From the IMG/VR virus record IMGVR_UViG_3300027508_000021, positions 1 to 35,385 of that record: 35,385 nt of DNA; one strand, 5' to 3'. The notes beneath the pieces were generated by a model. It searched no databases and had not been told where the DNA came from. It was given only the letters and a program-made list of their open reading frames with translations. Origin of the DNA: a virus. This document shows, one piece after another, positions 9,303 to 17,057 of the stretch; position 1 is the first letter of the stretch, and each line of letters opens with the position of its first letter. Both the position numbers and the translations under genes were made by a program.

Positions 9303-11005
9303 TAGCTAATTGTTCCCGGTAGGCGAGTTCGTGATGCTGCTTTCATTGTGCGGTTCTGAGCGGCAGCAATGATGTACGGAGCAGCCTGTGCAATACCCTG
9401 CTCAACCTGCATACGCACAGCGGCAGGATCGGATGCTCCACGGGCATCAACATTGATGACCATGCCGTTGCCCAGTTTATTGTTTGGCACAATAGAACCG
9501 CTGCGTGATGGAACAAACATCTCAGGTCCACGTTCACCAACCATGTATGGTGTGCCAGCCTGAACAGAGCCACCAATAGCTTTACCCGGAAGCGATGGGG
9601 CAAAGATGCTCTTAAAGAATCCACCAATCGATTTGACCAATTGCTCAGTCACATAGATACGCATCAACTCGCTAATGATCGATGATGCCATGCTTCTAAA
9701 TGCGCTCTTAAAGCCTTGCGTTCCAGTAATCAGACCTTGGAAGGCATTCCCAAATGAAGATGCGATTGAATCAGCAAGCTCAGTAGCTTCATTCGTAATA
9801 ATCTTCATCGGACCCTGAATGCCTTTGAGGCTTTCCATGATCTGGTCCGAGTTAGGCAAAACCTGAATAAGAGGATTATCTTGAGACGCCTTCATCATCG
9901 GCACATCGGCTTCCAACTGTTGCCGAATAGCTTGGCGATAGGCATCCCAAGAACTGTAATTCTCAGGTGTTAGAATATCTGTTTTCTTAGCCGCTTTTGC
10001 CGCGCCGCCTCCAGATTTCTTTCCTCCAAGGATACTAGGCACATCCATAGATGGCACTTTAGGGGCTAAAGGCGTAAAAGCCGCCCTGTTAAATTGACCA
10101 GTAGGGTCGAAACCACCTCCACCGCGTCCACCTTTAGTAAGGCGACGACCACTTCTAAATGTGACTGCACCGCCAAAGTAGCTGCTTTCATTCGCAGGAT
10201 TGGCAGCCCTGATTTCAGTGTCGCGGCTCTTTTGATTAATTTGCTTGAAGAAATTACCAGCAGCGGCAGCGGCACTTGCAAACGCATTAGCCAAGGCAAG
10301 TAGTGCATCGGCATTTTCAGCAACCGCAATTGTAAAGCGAGTCTTCAAAACTTCAGCTAATGTAGCCATCTTATCAGCAGCTTCATCAGCCTTAGCAATA
10401 GTAGCCTCATCCATGATAAGGCCCATTTCGGCAAGTTTCTGCGTTTGCTCTTCAATGGCAGAAGAACCTTGACGCAAGATCGGATCAAGCGCCTGACCGG
10501 CTTTACCAAACAATTGAACTTCAAGTGCGGCACGTTTTGCAGGGTCTTGAATTTTAGACATTGCATCAGCGATTTTGAGCATTGCCTGATCGGTTGTTAG
10601 TGATGCAATTTCACGCCCTGAAACACCTACAGCGCCAAAGGCTTGAATCATCTTGTCAGAGCCGAGCTTTGCCTCACCAAGTCGCTTAGTTAGCTGGGCA
10701 AAACCCTTTTGCATCTGCTCATTGGTAACGCCATTCTCAAGTGCAATGAACTTATAGGCTTGCAGTGCTTTAGTGGATGCGCCCGTCTGAGAAGCAAGCT
10801 CACCCAAGCTACCGGCTGCATCAAGTGCTTGACGGCCCATTTGCAAGAATGCGCCGGAGGTAACAGTTGCTACAAGAGCGGTCATAGCCCCTTTAACTGA
10901 AAGGGCTTGAGACGCCATGCCGGTTAGGCCAGTTTTGATTGAGTTGAACGCAGCAGCCGTTTTGTTAATGGCAGTGAACTCAAATCTAATTTGCTCATTT
11001 GCCAT
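9302..11005 (-). CDS. Tail tape measure protein
   Basis: This 567-residue protein is mostly alpha-helical and Ala-rich, with hydrophobic helices at about 28-55 and 225-250. Its C-terminal region has the typical IGGSVQAGTPYMVGERGPE and MFVPSRSGSIVPN motifs of tape measure proteins. Tape length sets tail length: at about 1.5 Å per residue this predicts a tail near 85 nm. It lies directly after the G/GT chaperone pair, as in other siphoviruses. The ATG at 11005 overlaps the end of the frameshifted GT reading by 11 nt, and an AGGAG lies about 10 nt upstream. Confidence 0.92.
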   Translation of the reverse strand: MANEQIRFEFTAINKTAAAFNSIKTGLTGMASQALSVKGAMTALVATVTSGAFLQMGRQALDAAGSLGELASQTGASTKALQAYKFIALENGVTNEQMQKGFAQLTKRLGEAKLGSDKMIQAFGAVGVSGREIASLTTDQAMLKIADAMSKIQDPAKRAALEVQLFGKAGQALDPILRQGSSAIEEQTQKLAEMGLIMDEATIAKADEAADKMATLAEVLKTRFTIAVAENADALLALANAFASAAAAAGNFFKQINQKSRDTEIRAANPANESSYFGGAVTFRSGRRLTKGGRGGGGFDPTGQFNRAAFTPLAPKVPSMDVPSILGGKKSGGGAAKAAKKTDILTPENYSSWDAYRQAIRQQLEADVPMMKASQDNPLIQVLPNSDQIMESLKGIQGPMKIITNEATELADSIASSFGNAFQGLITGTQGFKSAFRSMASSIISELMRIYVTEQLVKSIGGFFKSIFAPSLPGKAIGGSVQAGTPYMVGERGPEMFVPSRSGSIVPNNKLGNGMVINVDARGASDPAAVRMQVEQGIAQAAPYIIAAAQNRTMKAASRTRLPGTIS

Positions 11006-11488
11006 GCTTGCTGCGCTCCTGACTTATCTTAAAATATGCAAGCCACTCATTATACTCATCGATTGAGATTAGCTCTATCTCTTCTATGGTTCTTCCAAGC
11101 CGATCCGCCAAGGCTATGATATTATATCTGAACGGATCGGCCTTTAGTTTTTTTCATGATCCTCAAAGCTATTTGCAGTCATCATCTCACCGGCAATTTT
11201 GGTGATGACTTCGACTGGTTCACGCATCAGGGTGGGCTTGTCTTCAAGGGTGAAGAGCATATTCCCATCCCTATCCTGTGCCTTCATAATAATCATATCG
11301 ACCATCCCTGCGATGGTGACGTTATTGATGAAGTTCGGATGTTTGCGCTGTAGCCTATCCAAATCGTGAGCTAAGAACTTACCAAAATAGAGAATGAAAG
11401 GGGCTTCATCCTCTCCTGACCATTCTGTGACCTCAAGGGTCTTTCGGGTTGAATGTTGTTTCTTCCTAATCAGGTCAATGAGAGACAT
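10995..11488 (-). CDS. Tail assembly chaperone GT, product of -1 programmed frameshift
   Basis: Frame 0 runs from 11488 to the slippery site A AAA AAC at 11153-11147; the stop TAA lies at 11146-11144. After a -1 slip, reading resumes at base 11147 and stays open for 50 more codons to a TGA at 10997-10995, giving a 164-residue product. The extension begins LKADPFRYNIIALADRLG and continues with a EYNEWLAYFKI motif of the kind found in T domains of phage chaperones. Lambda G and GT bind the tape measure during tail assembly and are absent from the mature tail. The canonical heptamer, correct phase, strong stem and T-like extension together make this very likely. Confidence 0.9.
11099..11153 (-). 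promoter_or_regulatory. -1 ribosomal frameshift signal: slippery heptamer plus stem-loop
   Basis: On the minus strand the heptamer A AAA AAC occupies 11153-11147 in the correct phase (codons GAA AAA AAC, then TAA). Five bases later begins a perfect 9-bp inverted repeat, GCCGATCCG (11141-11133) pairing with CGGATCGGC (11107-11099) across a 25-nt loop, extendable by a G-U and an A-U pair. A stem 5-8 nt after the heptamer is the classic stimulator of -1 frameshifting. The loop is long enough to allow a pseudoknot, though none was worked out. Confidence 0.9.
11144..11488 (-). CDS. Tail assembly chaperone G (unshifted product)
   Basis: This 114-residue protein starts MSLIDLIRKKQHSTRKTLEV and has the ILYFGKFLAHDLDRLQRKHP segment typical of chaperones between the tube protein and the tape measure. 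An AAGGGG ribosome site lies 7 nt before the ATG. Its last sense codons (Glu-Lys-Asn) are the slippery sequence itself, so most ribosomes stop here and make G, while a minority shift to make GT. It chaperones tape measure folding in the cytoplasm before tube polymerisation. G-type identity rests mainly on position and on the frameshift. Confidence 0.88.
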   Translation of the reverse strand: MSLIDLIRKKQHSTRKTLEVTEWSGEDEAPFILYFGKFLAHDLDRLQRKHPNFINNVTIAGMVDMIIMKAQDRDGNMLFTLEDKPTLMREPVEVITKIAGEMMTANSFEDHEKN

Positions 11489-11510
11489 GAGAACCCCTTC
11501 CTAATCTAAA

Positions 11511-11903
11511 TTACGATGCAGTGCCGAGCGTCAAAGCGCCCGTTCCTTGAAACGAAAAGCTGGCTTCAACCAAACCGTCAAATGACGAATTGATGGTCGT
11601 CCCAGTGATGATAGCCGTGCCGGTGTAATACTTGTCACCAGTGGTCGCACCTTCGGGATACACGTTCAAAGTCACCTCAGTGCCATCGACAAGAGCGCCC
11701 TGACCCGTCGTGTCAGTTTCATCCCAAAAGCAATCCAGCGAACCAGACCAGCCCTTTAACGTGGTCTTAAACGTGCGCCAAGAATCGCCCATCGTGGTAT
11801 CTTCTGCCGTGTCAGCAGTCGTTGCGATAGAAAACGAACGGATTTCAGCGACGGTATTAGCGCCAACTTTTACAGTACCTTCACTGCCAGTATGCGTAGC
11901 CAT
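11511..11903 (-). CDS. Major tail tube protein
   Basis: This 130-residue beta-rich protein has a MATHTGSEGTVKVGANTVAE start and features of the short major tail proteins: IRSFSIATTADTAEDTTMGD, a SLDCFWDETD turn and FDGLVEASFSFQGTG near the C-terminus. It would form the stacked hexameric rings of the tail tube. A GAGGAGG ribosome site lies in the end of the upstream small gene, whose stop overlaps the ATG (TAATG). It sits between tail completion genes and the chaperones, the standard place. Its N-terminal Ala/Thr-rich strand and lack of cysteine pairs fit the family. Confidence 0.85.
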   Translation of the reverse strand: MATHTGSEGTVKVGANTVAEIRSFSIATTADTAEDTTMGDSWRTFKTTLKGWSGSLDCFWDETDTTGQGALVDGTEVTLNVYPEGATTGDKYYTGTAIITGTTINSSFDGLVEASFSFQGTGALTLGTAS

Positions 11904-12076
11904 TATTCAACCTCCTCAGATTCAACGGATTCAACCGGCTCTTCCACCGGCTCTACAACGGGTTCTGCAACCCGTTCAGTGGGATGCCAGCCCTTTTCAG
12001 CGAAAGACTGCAAATCGCACTCAAGAACCCGGATAGGCTCCTTCGCGTCCTTATGATGAACCGTTACCATCTTCAT
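11903..12076 (-). CDS. Small acidic-tailed hypothetical protein in tail operon
   Basis: This 57-residue open frame begins at an ATG that overlaps the upstream stop (ATGA) and ends in a TAATG overlap with the tube gene. The first half is mixed (MKMVTVHHKDAKEPIRVLEC) and the second is a proline/valine/glutamate repeat (EPV, ESV units). Codon phase and the overlaps on both sides strongly support a real gene. I do not recognise the family. Its place suggests a head-tail or tube-assembly accessory protein; the second codon-pair ATG at 12070 is an alternative start. Confidence 0.7.
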   Translation of the reverse strand: MKMVTVHHKDAKEPIRVLECDLQSFAEKGWHPTERVAEPVVEPVEEPVESVESEEVE

Positions 12077-12516
12077 CGTGCAGTCTCCACATCATTGATT
12101 GCTGTGATGTACTCACAAGCAAACACAAGCCGTGCCGAGGAGATCGGTTTCTCACCATCGGTGACAATATCAACCTCAGTGCTAGTCAATATACAGGATT
12201 TAGCGAGTCCGTTCAATTGGTAGTCATTGCCAATCGCTTCTTCGACATTAACGCAAAGAGTATCGATTGTATCTTGAATGGTCGTGCTGGCTCCGGTGCA
12301 AAGTATCTCGACTGATACATTGATAATCCGTTGCACGGTCCGGTTACCGATTGTGATGAGCGATGATGACTCATCCATCGTATACACAAGAATTGCTGGC
12401 AGCTTGGAATCGTCTAGAGCGTAGCGCCGCATCTTGTAGACATTGTTGCCGGTTGTCGGCAGACCCGTCAGGAGTGTGGCTATACGATCACGAATTTGCT
12501 GACGAACGTGAGACAT
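12073..12516 (-). CDS. Tail terminator / completion protein
   Basis: This 147-residue protein has the profile of phage tail terminators (lambda U-like): an N-terminal helix MSHVRQQIRDRIATLLTGL, a central strand set with AILVYTMDESSS and RIINVSVEILC, and a C-terminal ARLVFACEYIT strand. Such proteins form a hexameric ring that ends tail tube growth and joins it to the head. The start overlaps the upstream stop by 1 nt (TAATG) and the stop overlaps the next start by 4 nt. Assignment rests on pattern, length and gene order. Confidence 0.7.
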   Translation of the reverse strand: MSHVRQQIRDRIATLLTGLPTTGNNVYKMRRYALDDSKLPAILVYTMDESSSLITIGNRTVQRIINVSVEILCTGASTTIQDTIDTLCVNVEEAIGNDYQLNGLAKSCILTSTEVDIVTDGEKPISSARLVFACEYITAINDVETAR

Positions 12517-12827
12517 TAATTCTTCTCCAGAATCAGGGTCGTCACGCCAAGGCCATCTGTAGCCACAACGCGGATCGTGTAGGTTACATTACGAATCTTC
12601 ATCGCATCCCCTTCAGCAGCGTCTGGGATGTCCACAGTGCGGCAGACAAAGCTAGGCTTGGGGATTGTCACATCCATCATGTCAGTAGCGGTCACACTCG
12701 CATGAGGATTGTCGAAGATGCCATCAATCGTAATCGGACGCTTGTTGGTCTTAGTGTAAATGCCAGCAGTCCCGAAATCATCGAGTTCAAAGAAGATAGA
12801 GAGGTCGTCGTTCGACTCAACGCCCAT
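12516..12827 (-). CDS. Head-tail joining / completion protein
   Basis: This protein is about 103 residues from the ATG at 12827; an in-frame GTG at 12845 would add six residues but has no visible ribosome site. It begins MGVESNDDLSIFFELDDFG and has beta-rich content with IDGIFDNPHASV and a C-terminal YTIRVVATDGLGVTTLILE. Length, sequence style and place before the tail terminator match FII-like head-tail joining proteins, which sit between portal and tail. Its start lies inside the end of the upstream gene, so the two are coupled. Confidence 0.65.
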   Translation of the reverse strand: MGVESNDDLSIFFELDDFGTAGIYTKTNKRPITIDGIFDNPHASVTATDMMDVTIPKPSFVCRTVDIPDAAEGDAMKIRNVTYTIRVVATDGLGVTTLILEKN

Positions 12828-13026
12828 TGGAAGGCTTTCTGCCACGCGGCTTAGGTTCGCGGAACTCTACAGGCTCAACGCGATTCTCAATCACAGCTTC
12901 GTCGTGAGGAACGGCCTTGCCATAGGCCATCAGGTCTTTACCTTCCGGCCCGCTCACTTCGATGATGTCGCCTACCTGACGGATAGCGCCACCTGCGACT
13001 GTCGATTTGATGATACGATACTTCAT
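12817..13026 (-). CDS. Small head protein (decoration or head-tail accessory)
   Basis: This 69-residue protein starts at the ATG at 13026, chosen because GGAGAG lies just upstream; a longer frame reaching 13068 crosses the hairpin and has no good start signal. It has MKYRIIKSTVAGGAIRQVGD, a small SH3-like beta pattern, then a charged tail with PRGRKPSNGR. Small proteins of this kind follow the capsid gene in many HK97-like phages. I cannot assign a precise family. It overlaps the next gene by 11 to 29 nt depending on that gene's start. Confidence 0.6.
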   Translation of the reverse strand: MKYRIIKSTVAGGAIRQVGDIIEVSGPEGKDLMAYGKAVPHDEAVIENRVEPVEFREPKPRGRKPSNGR

Positions 13027-13044
13027 AATCTCTCCAAAGGATTG

Positions 13045-13071
13045 GGGGTGGCCGACTTCCGAGGCCACCCC
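13045..13071 (-). terminator. Strong hairpin after the capsid gene, no U-tract
   Basis: GGGGTGGCC at 13071-13063 (minus strand) pairs perfectly with GGCCACCCC at 13053-13045 across a 9-nt loop. It lies 13 nt beyond the capsid stop and just before the ribosome site of the next gene. No run of T follows, so it is more likely a partial terminator, RNA processing site or messenger stabiliser that helps keep capsid expression above that of the downstream tail genes. Confidence 0.55.
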
Positions 13072-13084
13072 TTCTCCCTAGTCG

Positions 13085-14314
13085 TTACGCAGCCGGTGTA
13101 CCGAGTGCGAACGAAACAGCGTGACGGACAGCCACATCAACCGTCTGGAGGGCCACAACGCGGACCGTACCAGTGGTCGAAGAGGTGTACGGATCGACCG
13201 TCAGGTCGAGGCCGCCCCACATACCGATCAAGCAGTCGCTGAAGTTACCAAACAGGAGGTAACCGGCAGTTGCCTGATTCGAAACGATGGTGCGGTAGCC
13301 GTTCATCGTGCCATCTGGATCAACAGCGAAGATGGCTTGGTTGGTAGCCTTAGCCGTCGTCTTCAGCGTACCATAGAGGCCAGCCGGAGCGATGTAGGCA
13401 AGGTTGCCAAGCAAAGCGTTATCTTCAGCAACAAGCGTTTCGAGGCCGACGATTTCCGCCCAAGTCGGAGTTGCGCCAGCGAACGAATCGGTGTTGATGC
13501 CCGAAGTGCCATAAAGACCCGTCGGCTGACCCGAAGAGCCAGAACCCTTCAGCGCACCAGCGTCGATTGCGAGAGCCAAGGCTTGCGTGAGGTCGTCACG
13601 AACCAGAGCTTCCACAGACGGTGTGGACTGGAGGATAAGCTGGCGAGTCATGTCAGAGAATGCACCAACGGTTTTTGGCGACATCGTGACGCTGCCGAGG
13701 GTGAATTCCGACTCAGAAGCCGCACCACCTTCAGTGCTGATCCAGCCACCCGTCGAAGCAGCAGTCTTCTTCGGGATCGACACGTTTCCAACAAGACCCG
13801 GCATCATGCGCGCACCAGCTTGCATGACAGACGAAGAGTTGCGGAGAACGTCGATGAAATCACCAGCCATCAGGTTGGTTGCAACGATTTCGTTGTCGTC
13901 CGAGGTGTTCAGGTCGCGCTTGCCCCAGTTGCCCAGAACGTCAGCGGGAACCATCACACCCTGTGCCGTTGTGCCATAAGCACGAGCAGCAGCTTCAGAT
14001 GCTTCCAATTCAAAACGAGCAGCTTCTTGAGCGGCACGGTCTGTCGGGTTAGCCAGAGCGCGTATGGCACGAACCACCGAGAACTGACGAACTTCCTTCT
14101 TGCTCAGACCGATTTCCTTGTTGTCGAGAGGCGTGTTGCCAATCGTCTCAAGGAGTTCGCCACGGAACTGATCAATGGTCTTGCCAGCGCCAATAGCAGC
14201 AGCGGCAAGGTCGGCTTTGTTGTGACGCTGACCCAGCTTCACGATTTCGGCGGCATTTTCGGCGGCAGCTTTGGTGGCTTCCGCACGAACCGCATCCAGA
14301 TTAACTTCAGACAT
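13085..14314 (-). CDS. Candidate separate major capsid protein from an internal start
   Basis: Inside the fusion gene, an in-frame ATG at 14314 is preceded by AAGGA with a 7-nt spacer (AAGGACACTACTATG), a good ribosome site. It falls exactly at the boundary between the Pro/Glu-rich end of the protease part and the helical delta domain. The product, 409 residues, has the usual length of a free-standing HK97-type capsid precursor. This could supply capsid subunits in excess over protease. The alternative is that all subunits arise by cleavage of the fusion. It is inference from the signal and domain border. Confidence 0.5.
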   Translation of the reverse strand: MSEVNLDAVRAEATKAAAENAAEIVKLGQRHNKADLAAAAIGAGKTIDQFRGELLETIGNTPLDNKEIGLSKKEVRQFSVVRAIRALANPTDRAAQEAARFELEASEAAARAYGTTAQGVMVPADVLGNWGKRDLNTSDDNEIVATNLMAGDFIDVLRNSSSVMQAGARMMPGLVGNVSIPKKTAASTGGWISTEGGAASESEFTLGSVTMSPKTVGAFSDMTRQLILQSTPSVEALVRDDLTQALALAIDAGALKGSGSSGQPTGLYGTSGINTDSFAGATPTWAEIVGLETLVAEDNALLGNLAYIAPAGLYGTLKTTAKATNQAIFAVDPDGTMNGYRTIVSNQATAGYLLFGNFSDCLIGMWGGLDLTVDPYTSSTTGTVRVVALQTVDVAVRHAVSFALGTPAA

Positions 14315-15571
14315 AGTAGTGTCCTTCTTAACTGATGGTTCAACTTTAGGTTCGGGTTCGGGAGCTACCGTGCTGCGCCCCACACCAACTGACGGGTCAG
14401 CAGGGATAGAAACAACGGAAACTTCCATTGGGGACCAAGATTTGACGCGATAAGCATTCTTATCGTTCGCATCCCGCTCCATTTTGTTCACGCGATAGCC
14501 GACGCTGACGTTGCCCCGGATACCGTCGAGAACATCCTGATACACCTCTTCAGCAAGTGCGGATCGACCGAAACGCACCTTTGACCGCAATACACGGTCA
14601 CCGTCGAGGCTCACAGATTCAATAACACCAATTTGCTTTTCAGGATCATGGTCCAGAAGCAGAGGTGCGCGACCAGAACGCAGGAACTCAAGATCGATTG
14701 AGCCTTCGTTATGGTCTAGAATTTCCTTGCCGAAGCTACGTTCAACGCCAAGTTCAGATGATACTGCAATGTGAACAGAGCGAGTTGCCTCATCAATGAC
14801 CTTTGCATCCATCGCATTTGCGCGATGAACAATCTCAGGAATAGCCTTGCGGTCAAGAGCGTCGGCAATCTCAACAGCCGTATCAACGTCTTCAACGCTA
14901 ACTTCTGGCTGATCTTCTTCCATAGGCGTATCCGAAGTGTCGATTTCAATCTCGACCTTTACCGTTGCCCGTGTTTCCAACTCTTCATCAGCCATTTCAC
15001 GTTCTCCAGTGGCTTCTTCAAACATTATCGGCGTATGGTCATGGTCCCTTAGCCAAGCCTTAGCTTCAGCGACAGTATACCGATTTTTATCAAAACGAAT
15101 AGCCTGTAGCTCAGTGCCGCCATCAGCAAGGATACCGAAGATAAAATCAATACCGGGACCACCAGCGTCATTGTCACGACGAAAGCTATCATACTTATCA
15201 GGATTATTAAGCCGTGCTGCGTGTTCGTTCGGATAGGGACGCTCATCATAGGATCGTTCTTCATCCATCCCGCTGACTTTATCTTTGGACCAAGAATAAC
15301 CCGCATCACCGCCCCAGAGCGCCCATGCGATACGACCATTTGACGGATAGCCATCTTCCCCCGGACGGAACCCTTCTGCTTGCTTATCGACCTCATGACG
15401 GCTGAAGAAGCCATACATCCGCTTCACCGTATCATCAGACAGATCACGGTTATTCACGATGTCACGCGCACGGGCGATACCAACTTCAGTGCCACCACGA
15501 CCAAACTCGCGCCGCCAATCAAGGCCGCGCTGCGCTTCAGTCTTCATGCCGTCAGTTGGTTGGTTCGCCAT
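13085..15571 (-). CDS. Prohead protease fused to HK97-type major capsid protein
   Basis: This is 828 residues from the ATG at 15571, chosen for its GGAGG site 5 nt upstream; upstream in-frame starts lie within the portal gene. Residues about 8-90 form a module with MKTEAQRGLDWRREFGRGG and EGFRPGEDGYPSNGRIAWAL. An acidic linker follows. About 270-400 is a family S78-type prohead protease with HDPEKQIGVIE (candidate His near 307) and GNVSVGYRV (candidate Ser near 356). From about 420 comes a helical delta/scaffold domain (MSEVNLDAVRAEATKAA), then an HK97-fold capsid (about 530-828). The fusion means protease, scaffold and shell start as one chain unless the internal start at 14314 is used. The portal gene overlaps it by 20 nt. 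Confidence 0.9.
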   Translation of the reverse strand: MANQPTDGMKTEAQRGLDWRREFGRGGTEVGIARARDIVNNRDLSDDTVKRMYGFFSRHEVDKQAEGFRPGEDGYPSNGRIAWALWGGDAGYSWSKDKVSGMDEERSYDERPYPNEHAARLNNPDKYDSFRRDNDAGGPGIDFIFGILADGGTELQAIRFDKNRYTVAEAKAWLRDHDHTPIMFEEATGEREMADEELETRATVKVEIEIDTSDTPMEEDQPEVSVEDVDTAVEIADALDRKAIPEIVHRANAMDAKVIDEATRSVHIAVSSELGVERSFGKEILDHNEGSIDLEFLRSGRAPLLLDHDPEKQIGVIESVSLDGDRVLRSKVRFGRSALAEEVYQDVLDGIRGNVSVGYRVNKMERDANDKNAYRVKSWSPMEVSVVSIPADPSVGVGRSTVAPEPEPKVEPSVKKDTTMSEVNLDAVRAEATKAAAENAAEIVKLGQRHNKADLAAAAIGAGKTIDQFRGELLETIGNTPLDNKEIGLSKKEVRQFSVVRAIRALANPTDRAAQEAARFELEASEAAARAYGTTAQGVMVPADVLGNWGKRDLNTSDDNEIVATNLMAGDFIDVLRNSSSVMQAGARMMPGLVGNVSIPKKTAASTGGWISTEGGAASESEFTLGSVTMSPKTVGAFSDMTRQLILQSTPSVEALVRDDLTQALALAIDAGALKGSGSSGQPTGLYGTSGINTDSFAGATPTWAEIVGLETLVAEDNALLGNLAYIAPAGLYGTLKTTAKATNQAIFAVDPDGTMNGYRTIVSNQATAGYLLFGNFSDCLIGMWGGLDLTVDPYTSSTTGTVRVVALQTVDVAVRHAVSFALGTPAA

Positions 15572-17057
15572 CTTGGCCTCCATCCTGTGGCAACATCCCC
15601 TTAGCCGCTTCATTGCCGCCAAATGGCTCGAAGGCTAATGACAAGCCATAACTGGTGGCGAGTTCCTTATCACGCTGCCAAGTGCTGTAGACATCATCGA
15701 TGTCACGACCATCCTGTGCTGCAATCTCAGAAGGTGTCAGAAGACCGTTCTGCATACCAGTTACAGCAGCAGCCATTTCCTTCTGAGGATCGATCCAGCT
15801 AAAGCCACGCGGACGGAAGATGGTCGCCTGAAAGAACTTATCGAACTTCGTCACGGGGATGCTAATAAAACCAAATTCCATCACATGACGCAGCCACATT
15901 TCGTAAATCGGAAATGCGAGATGGTCGATCAGGAACCGCTGCTCAGTCCGATAGAAATCACGCTCTTCAAGCGCACCCTGACGGATTGAGGAATAGCTAG
16001 TGCCTTCAAGGTCACCAGACAGGCTCGAATAGCTAACGCAAAGACCAGAGGCAATGCCGCGCAGGATGCCCTTCTGGAAGTCGTTAAACGCTGTCGCAGG
16101 GTGCGTCGGATCAAATGCCTTAAAATCTACCCCCTTCGGCAGTTGGTGCATTGTCCCCGGCTCAACATCCATGATCGGAACGGTGTCGTCGTAATCATCA
16201 GCGTTGAAATCGTCGCCAGTGTCAGATGTGAAGAAACCCATCTTTGCAGCAGCGATGCGGCTTGCAACCAATTCGGCCTCACGATGTGCATTCATCATCT
16301 TGAGAGCCGTCATGATCGGCGCAAATGCTGTCTCTCCGCGTGTCTGCCCAGCACGGGTCGGAGAGTAGTAGTGCAGAATTTGCTCCGCAGGGACACGAAC
16401 GCTAACTGATTGATTTAGCGTAGTAAAATCATAGTCGCCGGGATGGCCCTGACGAACCCAGTAAGCCACAGGACGACGATAGCGGTTAAGCTCAACACCC
16501 ATACGGATTTCATTGCCGTTCGGCAGCTTCTGGTTCTTCTGCTCATCGATAAGGTCCGCTTCAATGATATTGAGAGCAAAACCGTATTTGAACGAAGGCC
16601 CGCGCACGATCTGAACAAATGCTTCACCATCACGCTTCATGGCTTCGGTGCAGTATTTCTGCACATCGGCCCAAGTCATGCGACCATCTACCGTGCAAGA
16701 GCGCGCCCAGTCATCAAATGTGCGTTCAATCTGATCGTTGCCAATAACATCCAAAGAGTTGTCAGCGTTCCGAGCCTTCACCTGAAGGTTTAGACCGTAA
16801 TCGCCAACCACGTTGACGCGCATCAGGTTTAGGAATCGGCGGGCATATGGGTCATTACGGGAAAGGTCACGCGCACGATTACGCAGAACTGTGAGAGCGG
16901 GACGAAGTTCAGTATCCGCGCTACGGTTGCTGGCCTTAAAGTCCTCAAACAACCGCCCCTGATTAGCAGCGGCATAATTGCGCCTACCAAGCTGCTTGAT
17001 CTGGCGTGTTTCGTTCTTGTTGACGATAGCGGGTTTCAGAAAGTCCCAGAATGCCAT
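15552..17057 (-). CDS. Portal protein, lambda family
   Basis: This 501-residue protein matches the lambda gpB-type portal family: NDPYARRFLNLMRVNVVGDYG early, WADVQKYCTEAMKRDGEAF, then IEADLIDEQ, IRMGVELNRYRRPVAYW, VPAEQILHYYSPTRAGQTRGE, and AAAKMGFFTSDTGDDF. The C-terminal half has FDPTHPATAFNDFQKGILRG and SSLSGDLEGTSYSSIRQGALEERD. It forms the dodecameric ring through which DNA enters and leaves the head. The start overlaps the connector gene stop (TAATG). The last 20 nt overlap the start of the protease-capsid gene, which carries its ribosome site inside this gene. Confidence 0.93.
   Translation of the reverse strand: MAFWDFLKPAIVNKNETRQIKQLGRRNYAAANQGRLFEDFKASNRSADTELRPALTVLRNRARDLSRNDPYARRFLNLMRVNVVGDYGLNLQVKARNADNSLDVIGNDQIERTFDDWARSCTVDGRMTWADVQKYCTEAMKRDGEAFVQIVRGPSFKYGFALNIIEADLIDEQKNQKLPNGNEIRMGVELNRYRRPVAYWVRQGHPGDYDFTTLNQSVSVRVPAEQILHYYSPTRAGQTRGETAFAPIMTALKMMNAHREAELVASRIAAAKMGFFTSDTGDDFNADDYDDTVPIMDVEPGTMHQLPKGVDFKAFDPTHPATAFNDFQKGILRGIASGLCVSYSSLSGDLEGTSYSSIRQGALEERDFYRTEQRFLIDHLAFPIYEMWLRHVMEFGFISIPVTKFDKFFQATIFRPRGFSWIDPQKEMAAAVTGMQNGLLTPSEIAAQDGRDIDDVYSTWQRDKELATSYGLSLAFEPFGGNEAAKGMLPQDGGQDGEPTN

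Noticed and set aside
13121-14335. A 404-codon plus-strand open frame opposite the capsid gene
   Set aside because: It is antisense to a clearly coding HK97 capsid, without a recognisable domain or start signal.
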